A stretch of DNA of 22,887 nucleotides from Fidelibacterota bacterium. Lineage in GTDB: Bacteria > Marinisomatota > Marinisomatia > SCGC-AAA003-L08 > GCA-002719095. The notes under the pieces are model-generated. The model searched no databases. It saw nothing but the letters and a program-made list of their open reading frames with translations, and had not been told where the DNA came from. Below are positions 16,084 to 22,809 of this stretch, piece after piece (within the stretch, counting starts at the first letter, position 1; every line of letters starts with the position of its first letter). Location: positions 1-22,887 of the forward strand of contig PAHI01000059.1 in NCBI GenBank assembly GCA_002705575.1, given 5' to 3'. A program made the position numbers and the translations under genes.

Positions 16084-16431
16084 TTAATTCTGATTTTTTA
16101 TAAATTCAATTAATGAGTCAATTTCAACTGTTGTGAGAATTTTTTTATAAGAACCCATAAGGTTAGGGTAGCTTTTTACAATATGTTTTTCTGGATATAA
16201 AATTGATTCAATAAGGTAGTCTTTATTTGCAATTATTACGTCGCCGTTAATTAGAAATCTTTTTTTGTTGTAAAGATTTTTAAAACTTGGGCCTATCATT
16301 CTATCACCATTGATTGAGTGGCATGTGTTACAGGCATTTTCTAAATACAATGATTTACCTGTTTTTATTCCTTTATTATTGCAGCTAGTTAATAAAATAA
16401 ATATTAGAAATATAGTGCTAGATTTTCTCAT
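16084..16431 (-). CDS. Lipoprotein c-type cytochrome (COX2 C-terminal-like)
   Basis: 115 residues. A signal peptide ends in the lipobox LLTSC (C17), so it is exported and anchored by lipid. Heme is bound at CNTCH (C34, C37, H38). The sequence then follows the cytochrome c domain fused to cytochrome oxidase subunit II in many bacteria: GPSFKNLY (47-54), DYLIESILYPEKHIV (71-85), and YPNLMGSY (88-95) with M92 as likely axial ligand, then a final helix. It is thus a likely electron carrier on the outer side of a membrane. The usual MP at the methionine is MG here. It is the last gene of a four-gene set, its start overlaps the end of a 50-codon gene by 14 bases, and a strong terminator follows. 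Confidence 0.88.
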   Translation of the reverse strand: MRKSSTIFLIFILLTSCNNKGIKTGKSLYLENACNTCHSINGDRMIGPSFKNLYNKKRFLINGDVIIANKDYLIESILYPEKHIVKSYPNLMGSYKKILTTVEIDSLIEFIKNQN

Positions 16432-16570
16432 CAGCTTTTCTAATCAATAAAGTATTTACCATAGATAATACTATTGCAATAATTACATCCCATATCGGTG
16501 TCGCGTTTGGGAATCCAAAATTCCATAATATTATTAGAGTAATCCAAAAAAAATAAACTTTATAATTCAT
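16418..16570 (-). CDS. Small two-helix membrane protein (50 residues), not recognised
   Basis: A minus-strand frame from ATG at 16570-16568 to TAG at 16420-16418. The product starts MNYKVYFFWITLIILWNFGF, with one hydrophobic helix. A short polar turn (PNATPIWD) follows, then a second helix (VIIAIVLSMVNTLLI) and a charged tail (RKADEKI). This helix-turn-helix hairpin with positive and charged ends is typical of real small membrane proteins. It fills the gap between the secreted protein (stop at 16574) and the cytochrome (start at 16431), overlapping the latter by 14 bases, which suggests coupling. No clear Shine-Dalgarno is seen. Its partner may be a respiratory protein, by neighbourhood only. 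Confidence 0.62.
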   Translation of the reverse strand: MNYKVYFFWITLIILWNFGFPNATPIWDVIIAIVLSMVNTLLIRKADEKI

Positions 16571-16573
16571 TAA

Positions 16574-17200
16574 TTAGTTTTGGAATCTTATCTCATCCCA
16601 AATATCATTCTCTGTTAAAGGCTTCCATGAAGTAGACCAGTCAGGATCAAAAGCAGATATGTAATCAGAATCCCAAAGCCAATGAATTAGCGGTTTTATT
16701 TTGTTATCATTGGTACTCTCATAGAGCTCATTATCTGATATTGATATTTGAATATGAGCAGAATTTCCATTAAATATAATTGATGAAATTTTAAGACCCC
16801 AAAAGGATTTTTTGTAGATAGGGCTAGGATATAGAGGTACTTCTTTAATTACATTACGCCCATCTATATTAATATTAATTATAAAGTAAGGGGTAGTATC
16901 GTATGATGAACCGCCCATATTTACAGGTGTTAAGCTATATTCTAGGTTTCTACCCATTAGGTTGCAATCATTATGGATTTCTTTATTTTCATGAAAGATT
17001 GAGTGATATGTTAGATTGGTATATTCTCCACAATATTCATTTTTTTCATTACAATTATTAATATTATAAGTATTAAATGTTCTAATTTCAAAAAAATTAG
17101 AATTTTTGTCGCAATCAACTTCTAATAACCAATGTGAGCTATTTGATAAACTGATATTGAGAATAAAAAAAAATAATATTATATGAAATATTTTTATCAT
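16574..17200 (-). CDS. Exported protein of unknown function (208 residues)
   Basis: I do not recognise this family. The N-terminal segment (1-20) is a clear signal peptide with hydrophobic core IFHIILFFFILNISL. The mature part is rich in asparagine, tyrosine and aromatic residues. It contains four cysteines (C30, C50, C57, C78) that could form two disulfides in the oxidising periplasm. The C-terminal part is tryptophan-rich (HWLWDSDYISAFDPDWSTSW). The predicted layout is mostly beta strand without repeats. It lies 14 bases downstream of the 85-residue membrane protein gene and 3 bases before the start of the 50-codon gene, so it belongs to the same transcription unit as the cytochrome. No Shine-Dalgarno is evident. 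Confidence 0.75.
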   Translation of the reverse strand: MIKIFHIILFFFILNISLSNSSHWLLEVDCDKNSNFFEIRTFNTYNINNCNEKNEYCGEYTNLTYHSIFHENKEIHNDCNLMGRNLEYSLTPVNMGGSSYDTTPYFIININIDGRNVIKEVPLYPSPIYKKSFWGLKISSIIFNGNSAHIQISISDNELYESTNDNKIKPLIHWLWDSDYISAFDPDWSTSWKPLTENDIWDEIRFQN

Positions 17201-17214
17201 AGCAATTATCTAAT

Positions 17215-17472
17215 TTACTTATCTTCAAAAAATAAAGCATCTGAGTTTTTTTCATAAATCCATCCTTTACTTGTTCTGTGGTCATACCAGAACATTTGAC
17301 CAGTCTTAGTATCAATTAAGTAGCGATTTGCATGATCTCTTCCAAAGCCTTGAAATCTACCCACTTCATCATTTTTTAGATATCTAGATGATAAATCGTA
17401 GCTTTGTCCCATAAATAAAAAGAGTCCAAAGCCAAATGTAAGGCCTAAAATAAATTGGTTATTTTTTTTCAT
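17215..17472 (-). CDS. Small membrane-anchored protein of unknown function (85 residues)
   Basis: A short positively charged start (MKKNNQ) is followed by one hydrophobic helix (about 7-22, with a GLTFGFGLFLF core). A soluble part of about 60 residues, probably outside the inner membrane, contains RYLIDTKTGQMFWYDHRTSK, resembling a single strand-turn-strand element. I do not recognise a family. The start is well supported by AAGGAG about 7 bases upstream. It is the first gene of the set that ends with the cytochrome, and the hairpin at 17529-17555 separates it from the upstream lipoprotein gene. Confidence 0.78.
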   Translation of the reverse strand: MKKNNQFILGLTFGFGLFLFMGQSYDLSSRYLKNDEVGRFQGFGRDHANRYLIDTKTGQMFWYDHRTSKGWIYEKNSDALFFEDK

Positions 17473-17528
17473 ATGGTTTTCTCCTTGATTAAAATTATTG
17501 TTGAATTTACTTTTTATTTTATAAAAAG

Positions 17529-17558
17529 AAAAGCCCCACTAATTAAGTGAGGCTTTTT
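17529..17558 (-). terminator. Intrinsic terminator of the B12-lipoprotein gene
   Basis: Arms AAGCCCCACT (17531-17540) and AGTGAGGCTT (17546-17555) surround the loop AATTA. Read on the minus strand, the single mismatch becomes a U-G wobble, giving a full 10-bp stem followed by TTTT. On the plus strand it would be a C-A mismatch. That asymmetry and its position 28 bases past the stop at 17583 indicate a minus-strand terminator. Confidence 0.8.
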
Positions 17559-17582
17559 ATAATTAAATTTTACTAATATAAT

Positions 17583-18632
17583 TTATTTACTCCATATCGC
17601 AAAGTCACCTGGATTTATACCTGCTTCATAATTCATTAATTCTAAATTATTTGAATCAACAACTTTTATTGTGCCAGGTTCATTAGAGTTTCTTAGGGCA
17701 AACCAAATATTGTTATTAATTACTTCAACATGATAAACATCATCTTGGTTGTAATTTCCAATTCGGTCTGATTGAAGCTCTAAGTTTTCATTAATTGGAA
17801 ATATTCCGCCATCATATGATCTATATACTTGACCATTGTAGTTTAAAACAGATCCACCGCATACAACGCCGCTACCGTAATTTAAAATATTTACATCGGA
17901 CCCTGAAATTTTCGATGATCCATGTGTTGTTGTTGTATTTAAATAGCTTCCGTCAATTGGATCATATTCAGTATCATAGAATGTTCTAGAAATATAGATG
18001 TCACCACTATTGACTACTAAATTTTGTGGCCCTCTACCTACTTCAATTGATTCAACAACTAAATTAGTGTTTACATCAATTTTACTTACATCTGATTCAT
18101 TACTATTTGCAACCCATAAAAAATTAGAATCATATATCATTCCTTCAGGCATAATTCCAGCTTGAATGGTTGTTTCTTCAAATTGATTAGTATTAAGATC
18201 TAAAATTTTAATATATCCGGGTTCGCTTAGATATACATTGTAATCAGGATCCCAGAAAGTTATATATGCTTTATCTCCAATGATTTCTATTTCTCTTGGA
18301 GATAAACCTCCAGTTTGTATTTCTACTTTATTACTAATCCCTTGCTCTGTTATATCAAATAATAATACTTTTTGACTGTTGTTCACAGATACTATAAGCT
18401 TATTATTGTAAACTTCTAGAGCATGTACAATATCTCCTAATTGTTCTGTTTCTATTGCTTCGCCTAATGAATTAATCATGGTTATTGTACCTGTGTTGGT
18501 TGGTCCTTCCCAGCTAAAAGCACCTTCGTTAGCCACAAAAACCCAAAAATTGTTTTCATCTGTGCTGGTTGTTGGATTGTTTTCACATCCAAAAAATAGC
18601 AGTGCTAAAAAAATATATTTTAAGTAATACAT
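17583..18632 (-). CDS. Beta-propeller surface lipoprotein, candidate corrinoid-binding BtuG-like protein
   Basis: 349 residues. Signal peptide with lipobox LFFGC (C16) followed by ENNPTTSTDENN, so a lipoprotein. The rest is made of blade-like repeats of the YVTN/DUF5074 type. Examples are LSPREIEIIGDKAYITFWD with GYIKILDLNTNQ, MPEGMIYDSNFLWVANSNES with VSKIDVNTN, and GPQNLVVNSGDIYISRTF. The start NEGAFSWEGPTNTGTI is also typical. BtuG of Bacteroides is a DUF5074-like propeller lipoprotein that binds cobalamin at the surface and pairs with BtuB. That role is inferred here, mainly because the mRNA leader reads as a cobalamin riboswitch. AGGAG 6 bases before the ATG supports the start. No btuB is adjacent. 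Alternative: a propeller protein of unrelated role. Confidence 0.82.
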   Translation of the reverse strand: MYYLKYIFLALLFFGCENNPTTSTDENNFWVFVANEGAFSWEGPTNTGTITMINSLGEAIETEQLGDIVHALEVYNNKLIVSVNNSQKVLLFDITEQGISNKVEIQTGGLSPREIEIIGDKAYITFWDPDYNVYLSEPGYIKILDLNTNQFEETTIQAGIMPEGMIYDSNFLWVANSNESDVSKIDVNTNLVVESIEVGRGPQNLVVNSGDIYISRTFYDTEYDPIDGSYLNTTTTHGSSKISGSDVNILNYGSGVVCGGSVLNYNGQVYRSYDGGIFPINENLELQSDRIGNYNQDDVYHVEVINNNIWFALRNSNEPGTIKVVDSNNLELMNYEAGINPGDFAIWSK

Positions 18633-18674
18633 TTATTCTCCTATATGTTTTAATCGCAAAAAGATTTATAAAAA

Positions 18675-18785
18675 ATTATAACTTTAATCGCGAAAGTTAG
18701 TAGTTAAGATGAAGTGTCTGGCTTATTAAAAAAATACAGTTGCGCGTCAGCTTTGGATTCTCACCAAATTCCTTCAAAAATTGAT
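18675..18785 (-). promoter_or_regulatory. Cobalamin (vitamin B12) riboswitch, compact form
   Basis: On the minus strand, conserved B12-riboswitch elements follow in the right order. AAGGAA (18774-18769) leads into GGTGAGAATCC, matching the GGTGnnAnTCC element. Then come GACGCGCAACTGT, matching the GnCnCGCnACTGT element, and AAGCCAGACAC (18724-18714), matching the start of the B12 box. A closing stem pairs TGAAG before the core with CTTCA after it. A 7-bp hairpin (TAACTTT / AAAGTTA, 18699-18679) with loop CGCGATT follows. Its CGCG can pair with CGCG in the conserved loop, as in the L5-L13 kissing interaction. It lies about 45 bases before the lipoprotein ATG, which fits control of translation. 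The core match is strong; the 5' limit and the class are uncertain. Confidence 0.8.
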
Positions 18786-18789
18786 TTTT

Positions 18790-18818
18790 AATATAGTTTA
18801 AATTTCAAAAATTGAAAA
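18790..18818 (-). promoter_or_regulatory. Candidate promoter ahead of the B12 riboswitch
   Basis: TTTTCA (18818-18813) and TATATT (18795-18790) are spaced by 17 bases on the minus strand. The start would fall near 18783, just before the riboswitch core. Each hexamer is an imperfect match, so this is weak evidence supported by position. Confidence 0.35.
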
Positions 18819-18873
18819 GATTTGTTTTGTTTTGTGGGGATTTATTTTTTATTAAATTAGATAATTATTAACT

Positions 18874-19404
18874 ATGAAAAAGTATTGTCATATAATTATA
18901 CAAATGTTTGTTTGGAACTTGTTTTTTCCAAGCATTATTGCAACTACAGAAGATGGTCAGAAAGTTGTTTTACATAATGATGGAACATGGAAATTTGAGA
19001 ATCCAGCTGAGGTTGCAAAATATAATCTAGTTGAATTTTTAGGAGCAAGGTTTGAAAGTCATGAAAAGCATTTTGGTAGAGATGAGAAACCATACAATTC
19101 TCATGTAAGAGGCTTTTTTCAGTTTAGAAATAACTCTGACAGACAAATTGTTGCAATAAAATATAAGTTTTCTTTAGTAGATGCATTTGATGAAATTTTA
19201 CATGAATCAATTGTTAAGGATGATATTATTATAAATCCTGAAAAATCAAATAAAATGGATACTTACTATTATTGGGAAGATACTTTTGAGAATGATGATA
19301 TATATGACAAAATAATAGGTCCTGTAAATTCAAATAACTTAAAAGTTAAATTAAAATTCTTGCTTGTTGTATTTGACAATGGTACTAAAATAAAGTATAA
19401 CTAA
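18874..19404 (+). CDS. Exported protein of unknown function with a DGTW motif (176 residues)
   Basis: The N-terminal hydrophobic segment (about 6-23) looks like a signal peptide. The mature protein starts with ATTEDGQKVVLHNDGTWKFE, a short element (charged, GQ/GR-V-L, DGTW) found near the N-terminus of several exported bacterial proteins of unknown function. The central part (80-140) looks like a beta-sandwich with FFQFRNNSDRQIVAIKYKFS and a polar edge. No enzymatic motif is seen, and I do not assign a family. It is divergent from the B12-lipoprotein gene, with both leaders in the 241-base gap. Its stop overlaps that of the convergent protease gene (19401-19404). No good Shine-Dalgarno precedes the ATG. 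Confidence 0.7.
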   Translation: MKKYCHIIIQMFVWNLFFPSIIATTEDGQKVVLHNDGTWKFENPAEVAKYNLVEFLGARFESHEKHFGRDEKPYNSHVRGFFQFRNNSDRQIVAIKYKFSLVDAFDEILHESIVKDDIIINPEKSNKMDTYYYWEDTFENDDIYDKIIGPVNSNNLKVKLKFLLVVFDNGTKIKYN

Positions 19405-22400
19405 TAGGGCAATTTTAGATTTGGTTTATTTCTAAAGTTTGGTTTAACTAACTTCGTGTTTTTAATATCTTTCAGAACCATATCAACAGCTTTATCTAGC
19501 TGAGTATCTATATTTTTTTTATATTCTTTTGGTAAGTTATTAACCTCAACATCTACATCTGTTCCATAATTTTCAACTTTCCAGCCAACATCTTTAAACC
19601 AGAATGAAAATTCAGGTTGAGTGGTTAATGTACCATCTACGAGAGCGTTTCTAGGCCATATCCCAATAACTCCTCCCCATGTCCTTTTGCCAATTAATTT
19701 CCCTAATCCCATTAATTTAAATGAGTGACTAAATATATCACCATCTGATCCAGCATTTTCATTAGTTATTGCAATCATTGGACCAGCTACCGATTCTCCA
19801 GGATAGGGTTCATCTCCCATCCAGCGGGTCAAATCATAACCAATTCTTTTTCTAGCTAGCTTACTCAATATTAATGGAGATACATGACCACCGCCATTGA
19901 ATCTAACATCAATTACTAATCCATCATAATCAAGTTCTGTTAAGAAATAACGATGAAATTCAGCAAAGCCTTCTGGGCCCATATCAGGTATATGAATGTA
20001 ACCTACCTTATTCTTTGTTTTTTTATGAACGTATTGCCTGTTATTTTCAACCCAATCTCTGTATCGTAAATTTTGATCACTAATAATTGTCTTAACATTA
20101 GCAGATTCACTTTTGTTTTTAATAGGATTAAATATTTTTAGCACGACTTCACTAGAAGATTTATTTACAAGCGCATGATTTGGAGAATATGTTTTAGATA
20201 ACTTGTTGCCATCGATGTGAGTTATAACCATGCCTTTTTCAATTTTTAGACCAGGTCTAAATAATGGAGGTTGTAAAGAGTCTGTCCAAGTATCTCCTTT
20301 TATAATATTTGTAATTTCATAACCTTTACTATGTAGTTTATAATCAGCTCCTAAATGTCCTAATCTATAAGATCTCGTAGGTTTATAGTCTCCTCCAAAT
20401 TCATATGCATGAGATGTTCCGAGTTCACCTTGCATCTCCCAAGTTAAATCAGAAAATTCACTTTTAGTTCCTACTCTATCTATTAATTTTTCATATCGAG
20501 AGAAGATTTTCTTCCAATTAATACCAGACATATTTTTTACCCAGAAGTAGTCTCTTTGTAATCTCCAGGCTTCAGCATACATTTGGCGCCATTCATGGGT
20601 TGGAATAATTTCAACTTTAGCTCTTTCAAAATTAATAAGTCCACTTGTTTTGTTAGCTTGTTCATTAGATAGGATGTCTTTTGAAGGAGCTGTTTTTGCA
20701 TCTAGTAATCTCACTCTTTCTCCAAAATCAACTAATAATTTTGTTTTATCTCGAGATTGACTGAAATCAGATATACCAAAAGAATAGTCGTTTTCTTTTA
20801 GCTCCAATAAATCAAAATATTTAAGAGAATTTTGAGGATTATTATGTATATCATACCAGCCGGGGCTTAAAGATCCTTTTATAGGTCCAAAAGAATAAAA
20901 TATTTTATTTTCACTGAATCCTATTTCTTGATATCTTCTTTCAGGTACAGGAATAGAAATAATTCTGTTTTTGATTCCTTTGAAATCAATCTTGACAACT
21001 AGTTTTTTCGTATCTTTTTTGACTTCTTTTTTATGCTCAAATTCTTTTAAAAATGGACTTGGAGTATCTGCACTTAAAGTTAAGATATATGGTTTAATAC
21101 CAGATGGAAAGCCTAAATCGAACTGAAGATTGTCATATACAGGATTGAAAACTCGGCCCGATAAAAAAGTTAAATATTTCCCAGATGGATCGAAAACTGG
21201 TTGAAAATCACTTAGAATTGGATCTGTAACGGTATGACGTTTATTTTTTTTGATATCATATATTTTGATTACAGAGCTTCTTCTATTTAATGAGCAATCA
21301 TAAGCAATATATTTTCCATCAGGAGACCAGTCTACTCCATTAATAGGGCTATGTTTGCTTTGGTCAAGCTTTTTCAGCTCATTGGTTTTTAAATTAAGGA
21401 GCAATAGTTCGTGTTTATGATTTAATATTAAAGCATTATCTTCTTTAGGAGATATTTTTACATCATAAGGTCTCCCTACATTTAATTGATTTAATGTTTT
21501 TATTTTTTTAGTACCATTGAAATGATGAATTTCAATCTGATCTTCACCATTCTTATCGCTAAAAACTAAAACTTTTTCATTATTTTTAAAGAATTGAGGA
21601 AGCCTGTATCGTACACCATGCTTTTTACCCAATTGAAATACGGGACCATCCCAATTTCCCATAGTGAAAAACTTGCCTCTAGATGTATATGATAACATTT
21701 TGTTTTGACTATCTAAAGAATAGCTTTCTAGGTAATTTTGAGCGCTCACATATTTACGACTTTTTTGAATCATGGGGCTTCTAAAATCAATATCTATTAT
21801 ATCATTGCTAGATGATTTAATATCATATTTCCAGATATCTGCACCTGAATGATATACAATTGTAGACCCATCTGTTGATGCATTGCGTGCATAATAATTT
21901 TTGTGATTGGTGTGTTTTTCAATCTCTTTTCCAAGTTTTGTGCAAGAATAAATATTGCTAATTCCTTCATGGTCTGATATGAAAAATATTTTTTTGCCAA
22001 TCAACATAGGTGATGCAAGATTGCCTTTAATATCTAGTAACTTTTTAAAGTCATTTTTGCCTTTTAAGTCGATCCAAATTTCACCAGCCGTACCACCACG
22101 ATACCTTTTCCATCTAGCAGGATCAGCAGTGTTTTTACCAAGTATAATAGATGTGTTGTCTTTTGCTATATCATTGCCCATACCGAAAGATAGGCACGAT
22201 GGGAAGCTGCCATTAATATTAACTGAATAGATATCAGACATTCTTTGGAATGGCATTCCATAATTACTAGAAAATAAAACCTCTTTGTTGTTTTTCCATC
22301 CGACAACTTTTACATGAGATCCAAAATAAGTCAATCTTCTAGATTCTCCTCCTAAAAGTGGCATTATATATACTTCCATATCGCCATCTTCTGTGCCAGT

Positions 22401-22577
22401 AAAAGCAATATGTTTTCCATCTGGTGAAATTCTAGGGCATGATACAGGTCCATGATTTGAGGTTAGGCGACTTAGGCTTTTGTCTTTGATGTTATAAAGC
22501 CATAAATCGTCCTCGCAAACAAAAACCAGATTGTTTTTGTGAATAGTAGGGAAGCGATAATAACCTGATTTTTTCAT
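19401..22577 (-). CDS. Tricorn-like serine peptidase (S41 family) with propellers and PDZ domain
   Basis: 1058 residues with no signal peptide, so cytoplasmic. N-terminal beta-propeller repeats (about 1-320 and 325-640) include CPRISPDGKHIAFTGTEDG, DWSPDGKYIAY and FDPSGKYLTFLSG. A C1 helical region, a PDZ domain (about 735-830) and the C2 catalytic domain (about 850-1040) follow. Residues matching tricorn S745, H746, S965 and E1023 are present as S722 and H723 (GTSHAYEF), S944 (NAGSDGD) and E1002 (WKVENYGT). Tricorn degrades oligopeptides released by other proteases, and the bacterial form here is likely to act on imported or internal peptides. GGAG upstream supports the start; a TATAAT (22644-22639, minus) may be its -10. 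It is divergent from the Fur-controlled gene. Confidence 0.93.
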   Translation of the reverse strand: MKKSGYYRFPTIHKNNLVFVCEDDLWLYNIKDKSLSRLTSNHGPVSCPRISPDGKHIAFTGTEDGDMEVYIMPLLGGESRRLTYFGSHVKVVGWKNNKEVLFSSNYGMPFQRMSDIYSVNINGSFPSCLSFGMGNDIAKDNTSIILGKNTADPARWKRYRGGTAGEIWIDLKGKNDFKKLLDIKGNLASPMLIGKKIFFISDHEGISNIYSCTKLGKEIEKHTNHKNYYARNASTDGSTIVYHSGADIWKYDIKSSSNDIIDIDFRSPMIQKSRKYVSAQNYLESYSLDSQNKMLSYTSRGKFFTMGNWDGPVFQLGKKHGVRYRLPQFFKNNEKVLVFSDKNGEDQIEIHHFNGTKKIKTLNQLNVGRPYDVKISPKEDNALILNHKHELLLLNLKTNELKKLDQSKHSPINGVDWSPDGKYIAYDCSLNRRSSVIKIYDIKKNKRHTVTDPILSDFQPVFDPSGKYLTFLSGRVFNPVYDNLQFDLGFPSGIKPYILTLSADTPSPFLKEFEHKKEVKKDTKKLVVKIDFKGIKNRIISIPVPERRYQEIGFSENKIFYSFGPIKGSLSPGWYDIHNNPQNSLKYFDLLELKENDYSFGISDFSQSRDKTKLLVDFGERVRLLDAKTAPSKDILSNEQANKTSGLINFERAKVEIIPTHEWRQMYAEAWRLQRDYFWVKNMSGINWKKIFSRYEKLIDRVGTKSEFSDLTWEMQGELGTSHAYEFGGDYKPTRSYRLGHLGADYKLHSKGYEITNIIKGDTWTDSLQPPLFRPGLKIEKGMVITHIDGNKLSKTYSPNHALVNKSSSEVVLKIFNPIKNKSESANVKTIISDQNLRYRDWVENNRQYVHKKTKNKVGYIHIPDMGPEGFAEFHRYFLTELDYDGLVIDVRFNGGGHVSPLILSKLARKRIGYDLTRWMGDEPYPGESVAGPMIAITNENAGSDGDIFSHSFKLMGLGKLIGKRTWGGVIGIWPRNALVDGTLTTQPEFSFWFKDVGWKVENYGTDVDVEVNNLPKEYKKNIDTQLDKAVDMVLKDIKNTKLVKPNFRNKPNLKLPY

Positions 22578-22671
22578 ATTTTCTCCAGATTTTAATAAAA
22601 ATTGAATAGAATATTAAGTAGCCTTTTAGATTTTTCAAATTATATTTTTTTTATTAGCAATTAAAAAAACT

Positions 22672-22700
22672 TTGTTATTGATAATGATTCTCATTATAAT
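22672..22700 (+). promoter_or_regulatory. Sigma70-type promoter overlapped by Fur operators
   Basis: TTGTTA (22672-22677) and the perfect TATAAT (22695-22700) are spaced by exactly 17 bases. The first Fur-type box covers the spacer and most of the -10. The second covers the expected start near 22707, so a bound repressor would block RNA polymerase. Confidence 0.65.
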
Positions 22701-22727
22701 ACAATATTGATAATGATTCTCATTATT
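22678..22727 (+). promoter_or_regulatory. Two tandem Fur-type operators
   Basis: GATAATGATTCTCATTATA (22680-22698) and GATAATGATTCTCATTATT (22709-22727) each match the 19-base Fur consensus at 16 of 19 positions. Each is an inverted repeat ATAATGA-TTC-TCATTAT. The boxes are exact copies over 19 or more bases, 29 bases apart start to start, or nearly three helix turns. They lie just before an exported-protein gene, so iron control by a Fur-family repressor is strongly suggested. Another Fur family member (Zur or Mur) cannot be ruled out from the site. Confidence 0.85.
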
Positions 22728-22755
22728 ATCAAAACAATATAAAAAAGGAGAAATA

Positions 22756-22809
22756 ATGAAAAAATTGTTACTATTAGTTTCTATAGTATGTTTTGCTTTA
22801 AAAAAATGA
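22756..22809 (+). CDS. 17-codon leader ORF, coupled to the next gene
   Basis: ATG at 22756 after a strong AAGGAG (22745-22750), product MKKLLLLVSIVCFALKK, stop TGA at 22807-22809. The product has the layout of a signal peptide with no mature part. Its stop overlaps the next ATG as ATGA. It may be a coupling leader, or a broken duplicate of a signal sequence (or a sequencing frameshift). The first reading is favoured only by the shared ATGA and the absence of a Shine-Dalgarno for the next start. Confidence 0.4.
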   Translation: MKKLLLLVSIVCFALKK

